A stretch of 64,000 bases of DNA from Chloranthus sessilifolius (lineage: Eukaryota; Streptophyta; Magnoliopsida; Chloranthales; Chloranthaceae), in contig CM037588.1 in the NCBI GenBank assembly GCA_021018995.1, forward strand, positions 90,246,765 to 90,310,764, written 5' to 3'. A program made the translations under genes and the position numbers. This document shows positions 34,143 through 44,289 of this stretch, piece by piece. The notes below the pieces were generated by a model. The model saw only the letters and a program-made list of their open reading frames with translations. It was not told where the DNA came from and made no database searches. Every line of letters starts with the position of its first letter. Position 1 is the stretch's first letter.

Positions 34143-37100
34143 GTACACTATAACTCTACCATGAAAACGACGGCGATCGTTGTGTAGCACGAGTTTTGAT
34201 AGACCCAGGGTCTACCCACTCATATATAATTCCTGAGTTCGCGAAAAAATTAAAGATTGTTCCCGAGGAGTTACAGTTTATCCTGGATGTATCAGTCCCT
34301 ACTGGTAGTGCCGTGACTGCAGACACGTGTTGCCGATCAGTCATCGTGCAAGTGGAAGATCAGGAGACTGTCACGGACCTCATTTTATTAAATATGAGAG
34401 GACTCGATGTACTTCTTGGCATGAATTGGCTATCTGCATATTATGCAAGTGTGGATTGCCTACGGAAGGTAGTTACTTTCTGTCCTCCGAGACAGAAGTC
34501 GTTTCGATTCATCGGTGAGAGGAAAGGTAGCACCGATCATCTCCGAGTGCGAGCTGAACGAATGATGAGGAATGGATGCGACGGGTATCTGGCATTCATG
34601 CAAGAGAAAAAAGAGGAAAAGAATGTCATCACAAATATTCCAATTGCCTGTGAGTTTGAGGATGTATTTCCCGACGAATTACCAAGATTACCACCTGATC
34701 GGGAGATCGACTTCGCTATCGACTTAGCTCCAGGCACTGAACCTGTTTCCAAAGCTCCATATCGAATGGCTCCAGCCGAACTGAAAGAGTTGACGGAGCA
34801 ACTGCAAGAACTATTGGATAAGGGTTTTATAAGACCGAGTGTGTCTCCTTGGGGAGCACCGGTCCTGTTTGTTAAGAAGAAAGATGGGTCGATGAGACTT
34901 TGCATCGACTATCGTCAGTTAAACCAGCTCACGATCAAAAAAAAGTATCCATTACCTAGGATCGACGATCTATTCTACCAGTTACAAGGAGGAAAATACT
35001 TTTCAAAGATTGACTTGAGATCCGGGTACCATCAATTAAGGGTGAAGGCCGAAGACGTGCAGAAGACCGCATTCAGAACCAGATACGGGCATTACGAATT
35101 CTTAGTGATGCCTTTTGGCTTGACGAATGCTCAAGCCTCATTCATGGATCTCATGAATCGGGTCTTTAAACAATACCTTGATACGTGTGTGGTGGTGTTT
35201 GTGGACGACATTCTCATTTATTCAAAGACCAGGGAGGAATACGAACATCATTTACGCATTGCTTTGCAGACCCTTCGAGAGCATCAGCTGTATGTTAAAC
35301 TCAGTAAATGTGAATTCTGGTTGGAATAAGTGAGCTTTCTTGGCCAAATAGTATCTGAAGCAGGCGTAGCTGTTGACCCAACAAAGATTGAGGCAGTGTT
35401 GGATTGGGAGCAACCCAAGACCGCGACGGAGATTCGCAGTTTTCTCGGTCTAGCGGGATATTACCGACGCTTTGTGGAAGGTTTCTCCAAGATTTCGGGA
35501 CCACTTACCCGACTTACATGAAAGAATACAAAATTTGAATGGACCAAAGAATGTGAGGAAAGCTTCCAAGAACTCAAGAAACGGCTTACTTCCACTCCAG
35601 TGTTGACCATTCCATCAGGTAGTGGAGGTTTTGCTGTTTAAAGTGATGCGTCATATGGTGGTCTGGGGTGTGTATTGAATCAGCACAGTAAAGTGGTCGC
35701 CTACGGCTCAAGACAGTTGAAAGAGCACGAAAAGAATTATTCGACTCACGAGTTAGAGTTAGCCACGGTGGTGTTTGCGCTCAAAATTTGGAGGCATTAC
35801 CTGTACGGTGAAACCTTTGAGATCTTTACGGACCACAAAAGCCTCAAGTATTTGTTTACGCAGAAAGAGTTGAATATGAGGCAACGATGATGGATTGAGT
35901 TCCAAAAAGACTATGACTGCGCAATTCAATATCACCCAGGTAAAGCCAACGTCGTGGCTGACGCACTGAGCCTGAAGCACACATCCCAAATGGCTAGCCT
36001 TATCACAGGACTTCACAGGTGGAAGTTATTAGAAGACCTTTCGTTGTATGATAAGGCTATTACAGCCAAGGATACTGGAGTATTGTCGGCAAACCTTACA
36101 ATTAGACCAGCTGTCTTTGATCGCATTTATGAACTACAGATGAAAGATGAAGAACTTATGAGACTATGACAAAAGGCAACTGAAAATGGGGACTTCACTA
36201 TCAAGGAAGATGGGCCACTACTCTTTCGTGGACGATTATGTATACCGGTTGATACCGAGCTAAGGCAAACCATTCTGGACGATGCTCATAAATCCAAATA
36301 CGCCATTCATCCGAGTGGTACTAAGATGTACCAAGATTTATGAAAATGTTATTGGTGGAGGGGATTGAAGAAAGACATCGCCGAATATATGTCCAAGTGC
36401 TTGGTGTGTCAACAGGTAAAGGTGGACCATCGACACCCAGTAGGCCTCTTACAGCCTCTACCGATACCGGAATGGAAGTGGGAGTCCGTTTCTATGGATT
36501 TCATTGTGGGATTGCCGAGGACATTGAGACGCCACAATGCCATACGGGTGATAGTGGATCGACTGACCAAGTCGGCACACTTTTTGCCCTATAACACAGC
36601 ATACACTGCAAGCAAGTTGGCAGAATTATACATGAAAGAAATTGTCCGACTACATGGTATTCCTAAGAGCATTGTGTCCGATCGTGATCCATTGTATACG
36701 TCGATATTCTGGCAAAGATTTCAAGAAGGCATGGGCACGAGATTGGACTTTAGTTCTTCATTACATCCTTAGACTGATGGTCAGACAGAGAGAGTCAATT
36801 AGATCATTGAGGACATGTTGCGAGCATGTATGATAGATTTTCAGGGATCATGGGATCAACATCTTCCGATGATAGAGTTCGCGTATAATAATAGCTTTCA
36901 GTAGAGCATTAGAATGGCTCCATATGAAGCCTTATATGGACGGAGATGTAGATCTCCGATCAACTGGGAGGAAACCGGTGATAAGTTTGTGTTGGGATCG
37001 AAAGCTATAAGGAAGAATGCCGAAACTGTGTGTATTATCAGAGAAAGAATCAGAACAGCACAGAGCCAGCAGAAGAGCTATGCAGACATTAAGCGTACAA

Positions 37101-37513
37101 ACATGGATTTCCAAGTGGGAGATCATGTGTTTATCAAGATATCCCCAATGAAGGGTGTGATGCGCTTTGGAAAGCGCAAAAAGTTAGCTCCTCGCTACAT
37201 TGGACCATTCGAGGTATTGGGGAGAGTTGGTGAAGTTGCATATAGGGTTGCATTACCCCCGCAGCTTGATCGAGTGCACAAGGTATTTCATATTTCTATG
37301 TTGCGGAAGTACGTGCACGACCTGACTCATATCCTCGATGCACCACCAGTAGAAGTCTACCGAGATTTGACAGTCATCGAAGAACCAATGCGCATTTTAG
37401 ACCAAACTGAACAAGTATTGCGCACAAGACGAATTCCTCTGGTATTGGTCCAATGGAAGAACCACTCTAGAGAGGAAGCGACGTGGGAACGCGAAGCTGA
37501 GATTCGCGCCTAG
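34143..37513 (+). pseudogene. pol: Pol polyprotein of the chromovirus (protease, RT, RNase H, integrase, chromodomain)
   Basis: Aspartic protease: DPGSTHSYI (about 34202). Reverse transcriptase: [33 protein letters not shown], and the catalytic FVDDILIYS (about 35200). RNase [13 protein letters not shown] (35642) and FTDHKSL. Integrase: an H-H-C-C zinc site (HKSKYAIHPSG to CLVCQQVK, about 36290-36420), the catalytic Asp in MDFIVGLP, then SDRDPLYTS, and the C-terminal KLAPRYIGPFEVLGRVG. Chromodomain: LVLVQWKNHSREEATWERE at the end. All parts share one reading frame with no frameshift, but about ten stops interrupt it (34151, 35327, 35519, 35639, 35888, 36167, 36340, 36770, 36799, 36902 and vicinity). 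Several are TGA where CGA is expected. It is a dead copy. Confidence 0.93.
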
Positions 37514-37676
37514 TATCCCTCGTTAATTACCGAGTGAGAGTTGTTGTAAATGCCAAATTGTAGGTTAACGTATGTAAACTAGTGAAATTATGAATAATAA
37601 GTGTGATTTTACGGTTGAAAGTGTCAAAATGTTAAAGGGAATTTGAAAACATAAGGATCAAGTGTTTTCTGGAAAT

Positions 37677-38150
37677 TCGATCGATCGAAATTCAATTTCG
37701 ATCGATCGAAGTATGAGTTCGACCGATCGAGTATGCTGGCAAGGACAGGCTAAAAAAAACAACAAAAAAATAATAATAATAAATAAATAAATAAAATAAT
37801 AATAAATAAATTTCTACCTAAGGCTAGGTGAATTCGTTCGATCGAAATTTATTTCGATCGATCAAATTATGGTTTCGACCGGACGAAAATTTATTTCGTT
37901 CGATCAAAAATTCTGAAACCTGAGAAAATTTGACCGATCGAAATTTTTTCGATTGATCAAATGTTTGGATTTCGACTGATCGAATTAAAATTCGTTCGAT
38001 CAAAATGGTGGGACCCAGTTGTTACTAGACGAAATTCGACCGATCAAAATGTGTTCGATCGATCGAAATCATTTCAGTTCCTGTTAAAGTCAATTTTCGA
38101 CCAATCGAAACGAATTCGATCGATCGAATTTCTTCTTTATATATATAAAC
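37677..38150 (+). promoter_or_regulatory. TCGA-TCGA-TCGA array and TATA box before the accessory ORF
   Basis: Sites are centred at 37682.5, 37703.5, 37724.5, then 37839.5, 37859.5, 37880.5, 37901.5, then 37935.5, 37954.5, 37977.5, 37997.5, then pairs near 38042-38062 and 38100-38120. Steps inside groups are 19-23 bp, mostly 20-21. Eight bases after the last site comes TTTATATATATAAAC (38137-38151), a strong TATA box, followed by about 250 bp of UTR-like sequence and the ORF. The core equals that of this element's LTR. Confidence 0.75.
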
Positions 38151-38394
38151 TGTGAAATTTTTTTCTTTTGTCCGTACGAATTTTCTGAAACTTTGAGTGT
38201 TCCGTTTGGGTTTTCAAGAGTTTTTCCTGTTGGGAATCCCAAGACAATCCAATTGTGCCTATTTTCGCTCGAGAATCGAACCAAAGTGTCTTCAAACGGT
38301 AAGCATTTGGATTTTTAAATTATCAATCTCTCATTTTCACCTAAAATTTTGAAATTCCCAAAAACCTAGTTCTTCTTTACAAACCCTAATTTTC

Positions 38395-39889
38395 ATGGCA
38401 CCTAAGAGGAAAGCTGCCAGATCCAAGACCTCGACATCGAAGCGGCCCAAATCCGCTACGGGTCCTTCGCAACCATCCGTTCCCCCACCTCAACCACCCA
38501 TTCGACCACCCGTTCCGCCACCTACATTGCCTGTCGAGCAACTCGATGCTCCGCAAGCACCTCAACGCAATTTTCCCATCCAGTGGTGGGCGGACAAGGG
38601 CTTCGCCTACGAATATACCATCGACCCAGCCCTTTTTGAAACACCCGATGTGCCCGACATTGATGCTTGGGCACTCGACTATTTGGGTAAGGTAGGGCTT
38701 GATAACCTTTTGAAGCCCATTCATCCTTACTTCTATCCGTGCCTCGTGCTCTTATTTTACCAAAATATGTTTGATGGGCCAAACCCCGATACCACAATAT
38801 GTACCAAGGTCGATGGCAAGACCTATACTTTTACCCATGCGATGGCCTGTGCGGCCTTAGAGTGTTTTGATGTCTTCGGCGAAGGGATCGAATTATTACC
38901 ACCCAACCCCCCTAATCTAACCCATACCTTTGTAGCCCAACAGATGACGCAAGGGCGCGTTGCAAAAGGGCGAGCCATTAACCGAGCTCACCTACCGAGC
39001 TACATGTGGATCTTGGATACCATTTTTAAGTGTAATTTGTATCCAATCTGCCATAAGACCCAGCGATTAGGCATTTTGATGAATGCCCTATTTGCCGCCT
39101 TTGAGGGCAAATGGTTTGACGCCGCAGCCGTTGTTTTTGAGGGAATTAAACATGGTAGGAAGAAGCTCCTACCGGGAGCAGAGAAACCCGAAGAATACAT
39201 TCCTTACGCCAGTTTCATCTCCGCTATGTTCGACGAGTTTTCTGCCACCTCCGTGCACAAGGTCTCCCCAAAGGAACCTAAGTCGTCTGACAACGTAGTC
39301 TTCTACACGTTTAAGCATTGGAGGAAGACCTGTAACAGCCTGAAGCCGCACTTACCGCCAGCCCCTCAAGTACCTCCCGTCCCTCCACAACCCCAAGGTG
39401 TGCCTACTCAGGATGCCCCTATTCCTGATGCACCACTCCCTGACCAACCCGTTCCAGAGGCTCCTATTCCCATCACCGAGATTATTCCACCGCCAGATGT
39501 GCCTACCTGGGACAGCTCGCTGATTTACCGATGCCGCCACTAATTCAGCCAAAGTAACACCAATGACAAACGAGGACTTGGCAGCTCTCATCCAGGAGAG
39601 CAACCGTCAGGTCAATCAGCGTTTGGATTTCTTCGAGCTGCTCATCGGAGACGTGTTGCAGGCCGTGTATCCCACCGATTATATGCAGAGGATCACGGCT
39701 ATGCGAGCACAGGTGTATGACGTAGCTCCATCCGGCTTGGATGCGAAGGACGTACAACCTAGTGAGGACCAGGCCGACGTTGATGACGAGCACGCCGACA
39801 TTCAAGGGGAGCAAGCTGATATGGTACCGGAGGAGGCAGATGAACCGGAGAGTGGAGCTAATGTGGGAGTTTCCCCACGGACATGCTGA
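38395..39889 (+). pseudogene. Accessory ORF of the chromovirus (one frameshift), about 497 codons
   Basis: The first piece (38395-39543, 382 codons) is long and open. A one-base shift near 39520 then moves the frame to 39563-39889. The N-terminus MAPKRKAARSKTSTSKRPK is a likely nuclear signal, and a proline-rich linker follows. The globular core (about residues 60-290) includes LLKPIHPYFYPCLVLLFYQN, GKTYTFTHAMACAALECFDV, LPSYMWILDTIFKCNLYPIC and CHKTQRLGILMNALFAAFEG. A second Pro-rich stretch and an acidic tail (NRQVNQRLDFFELLIGDVLQ, then DEHADIQGEQAD) end it. The core resembles the putative plant transposon protein family found beside plant gypsy elements (from memory). It shares core and tail with the minus-strand ORF at 9798-12042. 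No transmembrane segment or signal peptide is evident, so an envelope role is unlikely. Confidence 0.72.
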
Positions 39890-40149
39890 GCTGAGAGACA
39901 TTTCTTTTCTTTTGCAAATTATTTTGGGGGGCTAAATGTATAAAATTTTAATTGCTGTGGCATGATTGCCATTTTGTTTCTTTTAATTGTTAGAACTATG
40001 GTGGCATGGCTGCCACAATGACGTTTATAGATAGGATACTACTAACTTTTGACGAATGATGTACCTCAATTATAGACCTGCTAGAAATCGTGATGTGTGG
40101 ACTCTGTGTTTGTGCATGGGCTGAAATCTTACAATGATATGGATTGCAT
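39890..40149 (+). other. 3' non-coding tail of the chromovirus
   Basis: ATTTTGGGGGGCTAAATG at 39920-39937 occupies the same place after the accessory ORF as CAAGTTTGGGGGTG does in the Athila-type element. No LTR start follows. The deletion breakpoint lies between here and about 40150. Confidence 0.5.
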
Positions 40150-40208
40150 TAATTTTAATCCTAAACTCAGCCTTAATATTGCATTTAGTAAGTTTCCGCA
40201 TCAGTCAT

Positions 40209-40507
40209 GCTCTCTCTGAGCATATGTGCAAACATTCCTCAATGCACTGATATCCTCATGGATTTGGGTTATGATTGTGTTTTTACTCGATAGGCAGTAG
40301 TGCGCTTATTTATTGTATTGTTGTTTAGTTCCGTTGCACATAACTGCTTTCTTGGGGATTTTGAAGTGTCGAAAATGGGTTGTCTACAACTGCCCCTTCT
40401 TCGGCTATCTTATGCGTGAGCGGGAAACGGGCGAAGAAGGAAATGAACTATTTTCTTCGTTTGTGCATATGAATGTGAAGCGCATAATTTGTTCTAAACA
40501 TTCCTTC
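40209..40507. other. Unassigned target-site sequence
   Basis: The stretch lies between the outer gypsy element and the PIF-type element. No gene or repeat recognised; a 65-codon ORF has no visible features. Confidence 0.4.
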
Positions 40508-40510
40508 TAA

Positions 40511-41615
40511 GAGCATCTCCAGCAAGGAGAGCTAAATTTGGGTAGCTAAACACCATTTTAGTTACTGCTACAGTACTTTAGCTACTACAACAGTAAAAAT
40601 CACTCCAACAGACACTCTATTTTAGCTACTCCTTTATTTAAAATATTATTTTTCATTCTTATTTTATTATATTTTACTACCCACACTTAGGGATGCAAGT
40701 TCGGTATACCGAACCGAACCTGAAATTTTTGGTGTTCGGTTCGGTACACCCCAAACCGAAACCGAATCAAAACCCATTTGGTTCGGTTCAATTCTTTTTT
40801 TTTGAAATCGAAACCAATTTCGTTTGGTTCGGTGCAGGTAAAATACCTATTTTTTATTTCTTTAGGGTATCTTTTTATTTTTTTCGGGTTTTTTTTTGGC
40901 TTCAAGCCACCCAAACAAAACTGAATTGAGGTTCGGTTCGGTTTGTGTCAGTTTCAATTCGGTTCAATTTTTTTTTCTGAAATCGAAATCGATTTGGTTC
41001 GGTTCGGTTCGGTGTAGGTAAAATACCTACTTTTTTTTTTTTTTAGCGTATTTTTTTGGCTTTTTCGATTTTTTTTCAAGTATTTTTTGCTTTCAAGCCA
41101 CCCAAACCGAACCAAACCCCAGTTCAATTCGGTTTGTCGGGTTTCAGTGTTGTTCGGTGTAGGGAAAATACCTACTTTTTAAAATCTTTTTAGGGTATGA
41201 TTTTGATTTTTTTGAATTTTTTTCGCTTTCAAGCCACCCAAACCGAACCGAATTGGGGTTCGGCTCGGTCTGATTTGTATTGGGTTTTGCTACGGTTCGG
41301 TCCGGTTCGGGACCCTCGGGTTTTGGTGCGATTTTGATTTATTTTGATTTTATTATTTTACAATTAGATAAGAGAGAGAAGAGAGAGGAGAGAGGAGAGA
41401 GGAGTGAGGAGAGAGGAGAGAGGAGAGACTTATCTTTAAAAATAATATTATTTTAATATTTAGCTACTGTTATAGTAATAGCTAAATTTAGCCATTACTG
41501 TAGCAATAGCTATTTATAGAGGCTGGGATGGCGCTCCTGTTGGAGCTCATTTTATAGACATTGGAACGCTATATGCAATATAGCATGTGAGATAGCTCTC
41601 GAGTTGTAGATGCTC
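40511..41615. mobile_element. PIF/Harbinger-type element (non-autonomous), 1.1 kb
   Basis: GAGCATCTCCAGC at the left and GTAGATGCTC at the right are inverted ends, flanked by TAA (40508-40510 and 41616-41618). Three-base TWA duplications and this end sequence fit PIF/Harbinger. Inverted TAGCTACTNNNNCAGTA motifs lie inside each end (40545-40640 and 41460-41510). The middle holds a tandem repeat (40690-41335) and a GAGAG-type purine run (41370-41428). No transposase. Confidence 0.8.
40690..41335. repeat. Tandem repeat of CGGTTCGGTT-rich units
   Basis: Three units of about 145-175 bp share GTAGGTAAAATACCTA, a T-rich run, TTCAAGCCACCCAAACCGAA, and short (GGTTC) runs. A related single unit lies at about 46540-46800 inside the CACTA element. 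ORFs across it are compositional. Confidence 0.8.
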
Positions 41616-41618
41616 TAA

Positions 41619-42111
41619 CAACAGATCCTTTACCGTGCAAGTGTCAAAACCGCATGTAAATGGGGTACTACGCGCACAACCTGCACACACTCAATTGTAG
41701 GTCGGTTGACGGGGCCTCAAAGTGTTCCGTCAGTTCTGTCAGAGCTAGCATTCTGCTTTCGATATTATTTCTATGAGGTTGGATTATGCAGCTTTTGATA
41801 TTATTTCTATCAGGTTGGATTATGCACCTATTGCCCATGCTTGTAAACACGCTCTTCAAGCTTTATAAATTTAGGCCCAATTTGATGTTAACACCTTCAG
41901 CTTTCTATGAATGACGTATTCTTTCGTCTCACCCTTTGACCCCTTCCATCCTGGATATATCATGACTTAAATCAATGAGATCTCTTTTCCCCGGAAGCTT
42001 AGAAAGGGTGCCTCATGCCCCTCATAGCTTAGAAAGTGTCTCTCCCTTGTGTCTTTAGTTTATTGACATTTATTTTTTATTGATTTTTTTATTTGTGGGT
42101 TTTACTCTAGA
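41619..42111. other. Unassigned sequence left of the copia element
   Basis: No gene is seen. TATTATTTCTAT-GAGGTTGGATTATGCA occurs twice in tandem with changes (41763-41826). Confidence 0.4.
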
Positions 42112-42116
42112 GGCCG

Positions 42117-42528
42117 TGTTAGAAGTATAAGCTAGACCGGCTCATCTGACCCATTTTGTCTTTTGGGTCATTGGCCTATTTGCAATTATATTGATCAATC
42201 TTGAAATTCCTTTTTTTGTTATAGGAAATTGGTGTATTTAATGTGAGGTTTTGAAAATATGGAATATACTTTAAGAATGTAATTTTCTATCTTTTTCTAG
42301 GCTAGGTTGTTATTTTGGAAGTGTATGCTTATTTACTATCGGATTTGTAATTTGGGCTTTATTTATTACTCATGTATTTTCATTTTACAAGTCATATGAA
42401 TGAAATTTGAAAGGTTCTATGTAGTATATTACTTTAGTATTTATTTTTGGTGTTTTTCTACACAAGAGAATAACTTTCTTCTCTTTAGAGTGTCATCTTC
42501 TTCCAATTCTAGTTAGTGTAATCCAACA
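42117..42528 (+). repeat. copia 5' LTR (412 bp)
   Basis: It begins TGTTAGAAGTATAAGC and ends TAATCCAACA. The 3' copy begins TGTCAGAATTATAAGC and ends TAATCCAATA and is shorter by an internal deletion with a local duplication. Confidence 0.92.
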
Positions 42529-42530
42529 AA

Positions 42531-42545
42531 GTGGTATCAGAGCTT
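42531..42545 (+). other. copia primer binding site
   Basis: GTGGTATCAGAGCTT contains the full iMet-complementary string TGGTATCAGAGC. Confidence 0.93.
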
Positions 42546-42552
42546 GAGATTC

Positions 42553-42641
42553 ATGACTTCCAATATGTTACAACCTCAACTTCCTCATTTCACTGGTAAA
42601 AACTACAATCAATGGAGTATTCAAATAAAGGTTTTATATGA
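42553..42641 (+). pseudogene. gag: copia gag, 5' part
   Basis: The ATG at 42553 opens MTSNMLQPQLPHFTGKNYNQ, then WSIQIKVLY, the typical N-terminus of copia Gag (the FTGKNYNQW motif). It is cut by the CACTA element and continues at 51962 in the same frame (SQDLWDIIETGYVE). Confidence 0.88.
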
Positions 42642-42659
42642 CACTATGTGAAAATGAGA

Positions 42660-44280
42660 AAAAAATGTCACGGGTATGAAAAGAACAACAGCTAAAAACA
42701 GTAGTGAAACAATCGATTGCCTAAAGCAGTTGTTAAGTACCTTATAACCGTTGTATTTTAAGAAAATAATAGGCGGATAATTCTATATTTTTAGAAGGGT
42801 AAACTTGTCCTTTTAATAAACCTAAGGTATATATACTAAAAGAAAACAAAAGCTCCAAGTTATTCCAAATCCTTTCCTTCTTTCTTCCTCTATTACCAAA
42901 CCCTAGCCGCTCCCATCGGATGATTTTGCTGCACAAAAGAAGAAGACGATATGGGTTTTTCTCGCCAAGAGGTGGACCCTAACCCTAGGCATCCAGTATC
43001 CCACAGAGACCTCCAATCTCTCTGGCGACCTCTAGCGACAACCTGCAATACCTCTGGTGACATTCAAAATCTGTGGGTATTAATAATTTTTTTAAATCTT
43101 AAATCCATTTTTTTTCTTTACTCTAATTTCTTCTTTGAATCTCTCTGTTTGCTCCTCTCCAATGTTCGACAAATGACGATGGCCTATATGGTCTCTAGAG
43201 TCATCTTCTTTAGGTTTTCTTTTTTCCTTATCCTTTTTAATGAACCCTTATTCAATCTTTATGTTGGATTCATATATTCAACACCCCATTGTTATTTTTT
43301 TTTTGCAAAGTATAAGATATAGGGATTATATAATAGATATAGTATTGCTTGATACTCTCTAATTATTTCTGATTTTTCTCCGATTTTTCCCTGAATTTAT
43401 CCGAATTGAACCGATCCATCCCCTTGCCGAGTTACTGCCGAATAGGGACTTTGTGACTATGCCTTCACACCCTAACCATACTAAAGCATTATTCAAGTAG
43501 ATTTTCAAATTAGTTGACTCTTCTGTTGGCTAATGCTCGTGTATTTAGCTTTTCCCATTGTTTTTCTAGTAGACCCTATTATTTACCTTACCACTGAAAT
43601 TGATTGGTTCCAGTAGCTTAAGTATTCTGTGGGCTGGACTTCTATGAGTTGCACTTCCAATCCTAATGTTAGGTGCCTAAGATGTTATGTGAGCCATGTT
43701 TGGATTTTGTTAATATCTGATATCTAGCAATATCTCCTGGGTTTATTTTTGGAGATTTTGGGTTCTATGAAAATATCTAACTATATCTACTACAGTAGAG
43801 TAACATAAAGCTGCCTTTGGTATTGTATGCAAATTCGAGTTGCTATTTGGTCAGAATTTCTTGGTTGAAAATTTTCAGATTAAATGAATTACGATGTACA
43901 AATTTGCAGATTGCTGGATCATATTTCTTTCCTGTAAATTTCTCTTTTCTTGACAAGTAACTACCCTTTTCACTTGGTAAGTGATCGTTGCAAAGATCCA
44001 TAATATAGACACCTTCAATTTGCTTTTTTTAACTTGCTATTGAGTTTATTATTAATTTATTAATTCCACTCTGTTACCAGTTTAACTTTTTTCGTTTTTA
44101 ACATAGCTTTAATTTTTTCTCTTTGCTTAGCATTATATGTTTATGTGATATTTGGTTTTTGTGAAGCTGCTTTAAGAATATTTTGAGTGCCTTTTCAATT
44201 CTTGCTTAACTAACCAAAAAATTAAATAAAATTTGAGTGCTTTAGTAGTTTTTACATGTCACATCGTTGAATCTTCAATC
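42660..44280. other. CACTA interior: UTR-like segment and unassigned sequence
   Basis: 42850-42950 looks like a plant gene 5' UTR (CTTTCTTCC, AAACCCTAGCCGC) leading to an ATG at 42951 and about 43 codons before a possible donor (GGTATTAATAA). I cannot name this piece; it could be a captured promoter and first exon. The rest to 44280 is AT-rich with no recognised feature. Confidence 0.4.
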
Positions 44281-44289
44281 AGGTTTAGC

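Larger units (their letters stand above)
30281..40149 (+). mobile_element. Nested chromovirus (Ty3/gypsy) with accessory ORF, 3' end deleted
   Basis: It starts with TGTAATGCCC immediately after the outer element's chromodomain. The order is LTR, primer site, gag, candidate intron, protease, RT, RNase H, integrase, chromodomain, palindrome array, TATA-like box, accessory ORF, purine-rich TTTTGGGGGG. No 3' LTR follows; the sequence joins the last 50 bp of the outer LTR at about 40150. Pol gives a chromodomain-bearing lineage of the Tekay/Del kind by its order and motifs. That the array and accessory ORF belong to this element rather than to a further fragment rests on the shared palindrome core and on continuity. 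Confidence 0.75.
26811..40203 (+). mobile_element. Gypsy element with perfect target duplication, internally deleted and carrying a nested chromovirus
   Basis: The ends are TGATGCG at 26811 and CGCATCA at 40203, bordered by GTCAT at 26806-26810 and 40204-40208. The 5' LTR is complete (26811-27909), but at the right only about 50 bp of LTR remain (from about 40150). Between them lie gag, a repetitive linker ORF, an integrase C-terminus and a chromodomain. Protease, RT, RNase H and the integrase core are missing. A chromovirus begins at 30281. One deletion that removed the end of the nested element and most of the outer 3' LTR explains the right side. Confidence 0.85.

Noticed and set aside
38395..39889. 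Accessory ORF as a retroviral envelope
   Set aside because: No signal peptide, transmembrane segment or Cys-rich surface domain is visible, and the N-terminus is strongly basic. Its position after pol alone is not enough.
40693..40929. ORFs across CGGTTC repeats
   Set aside because: Composition-driven; similar ORFs appear on both strands at the same place.
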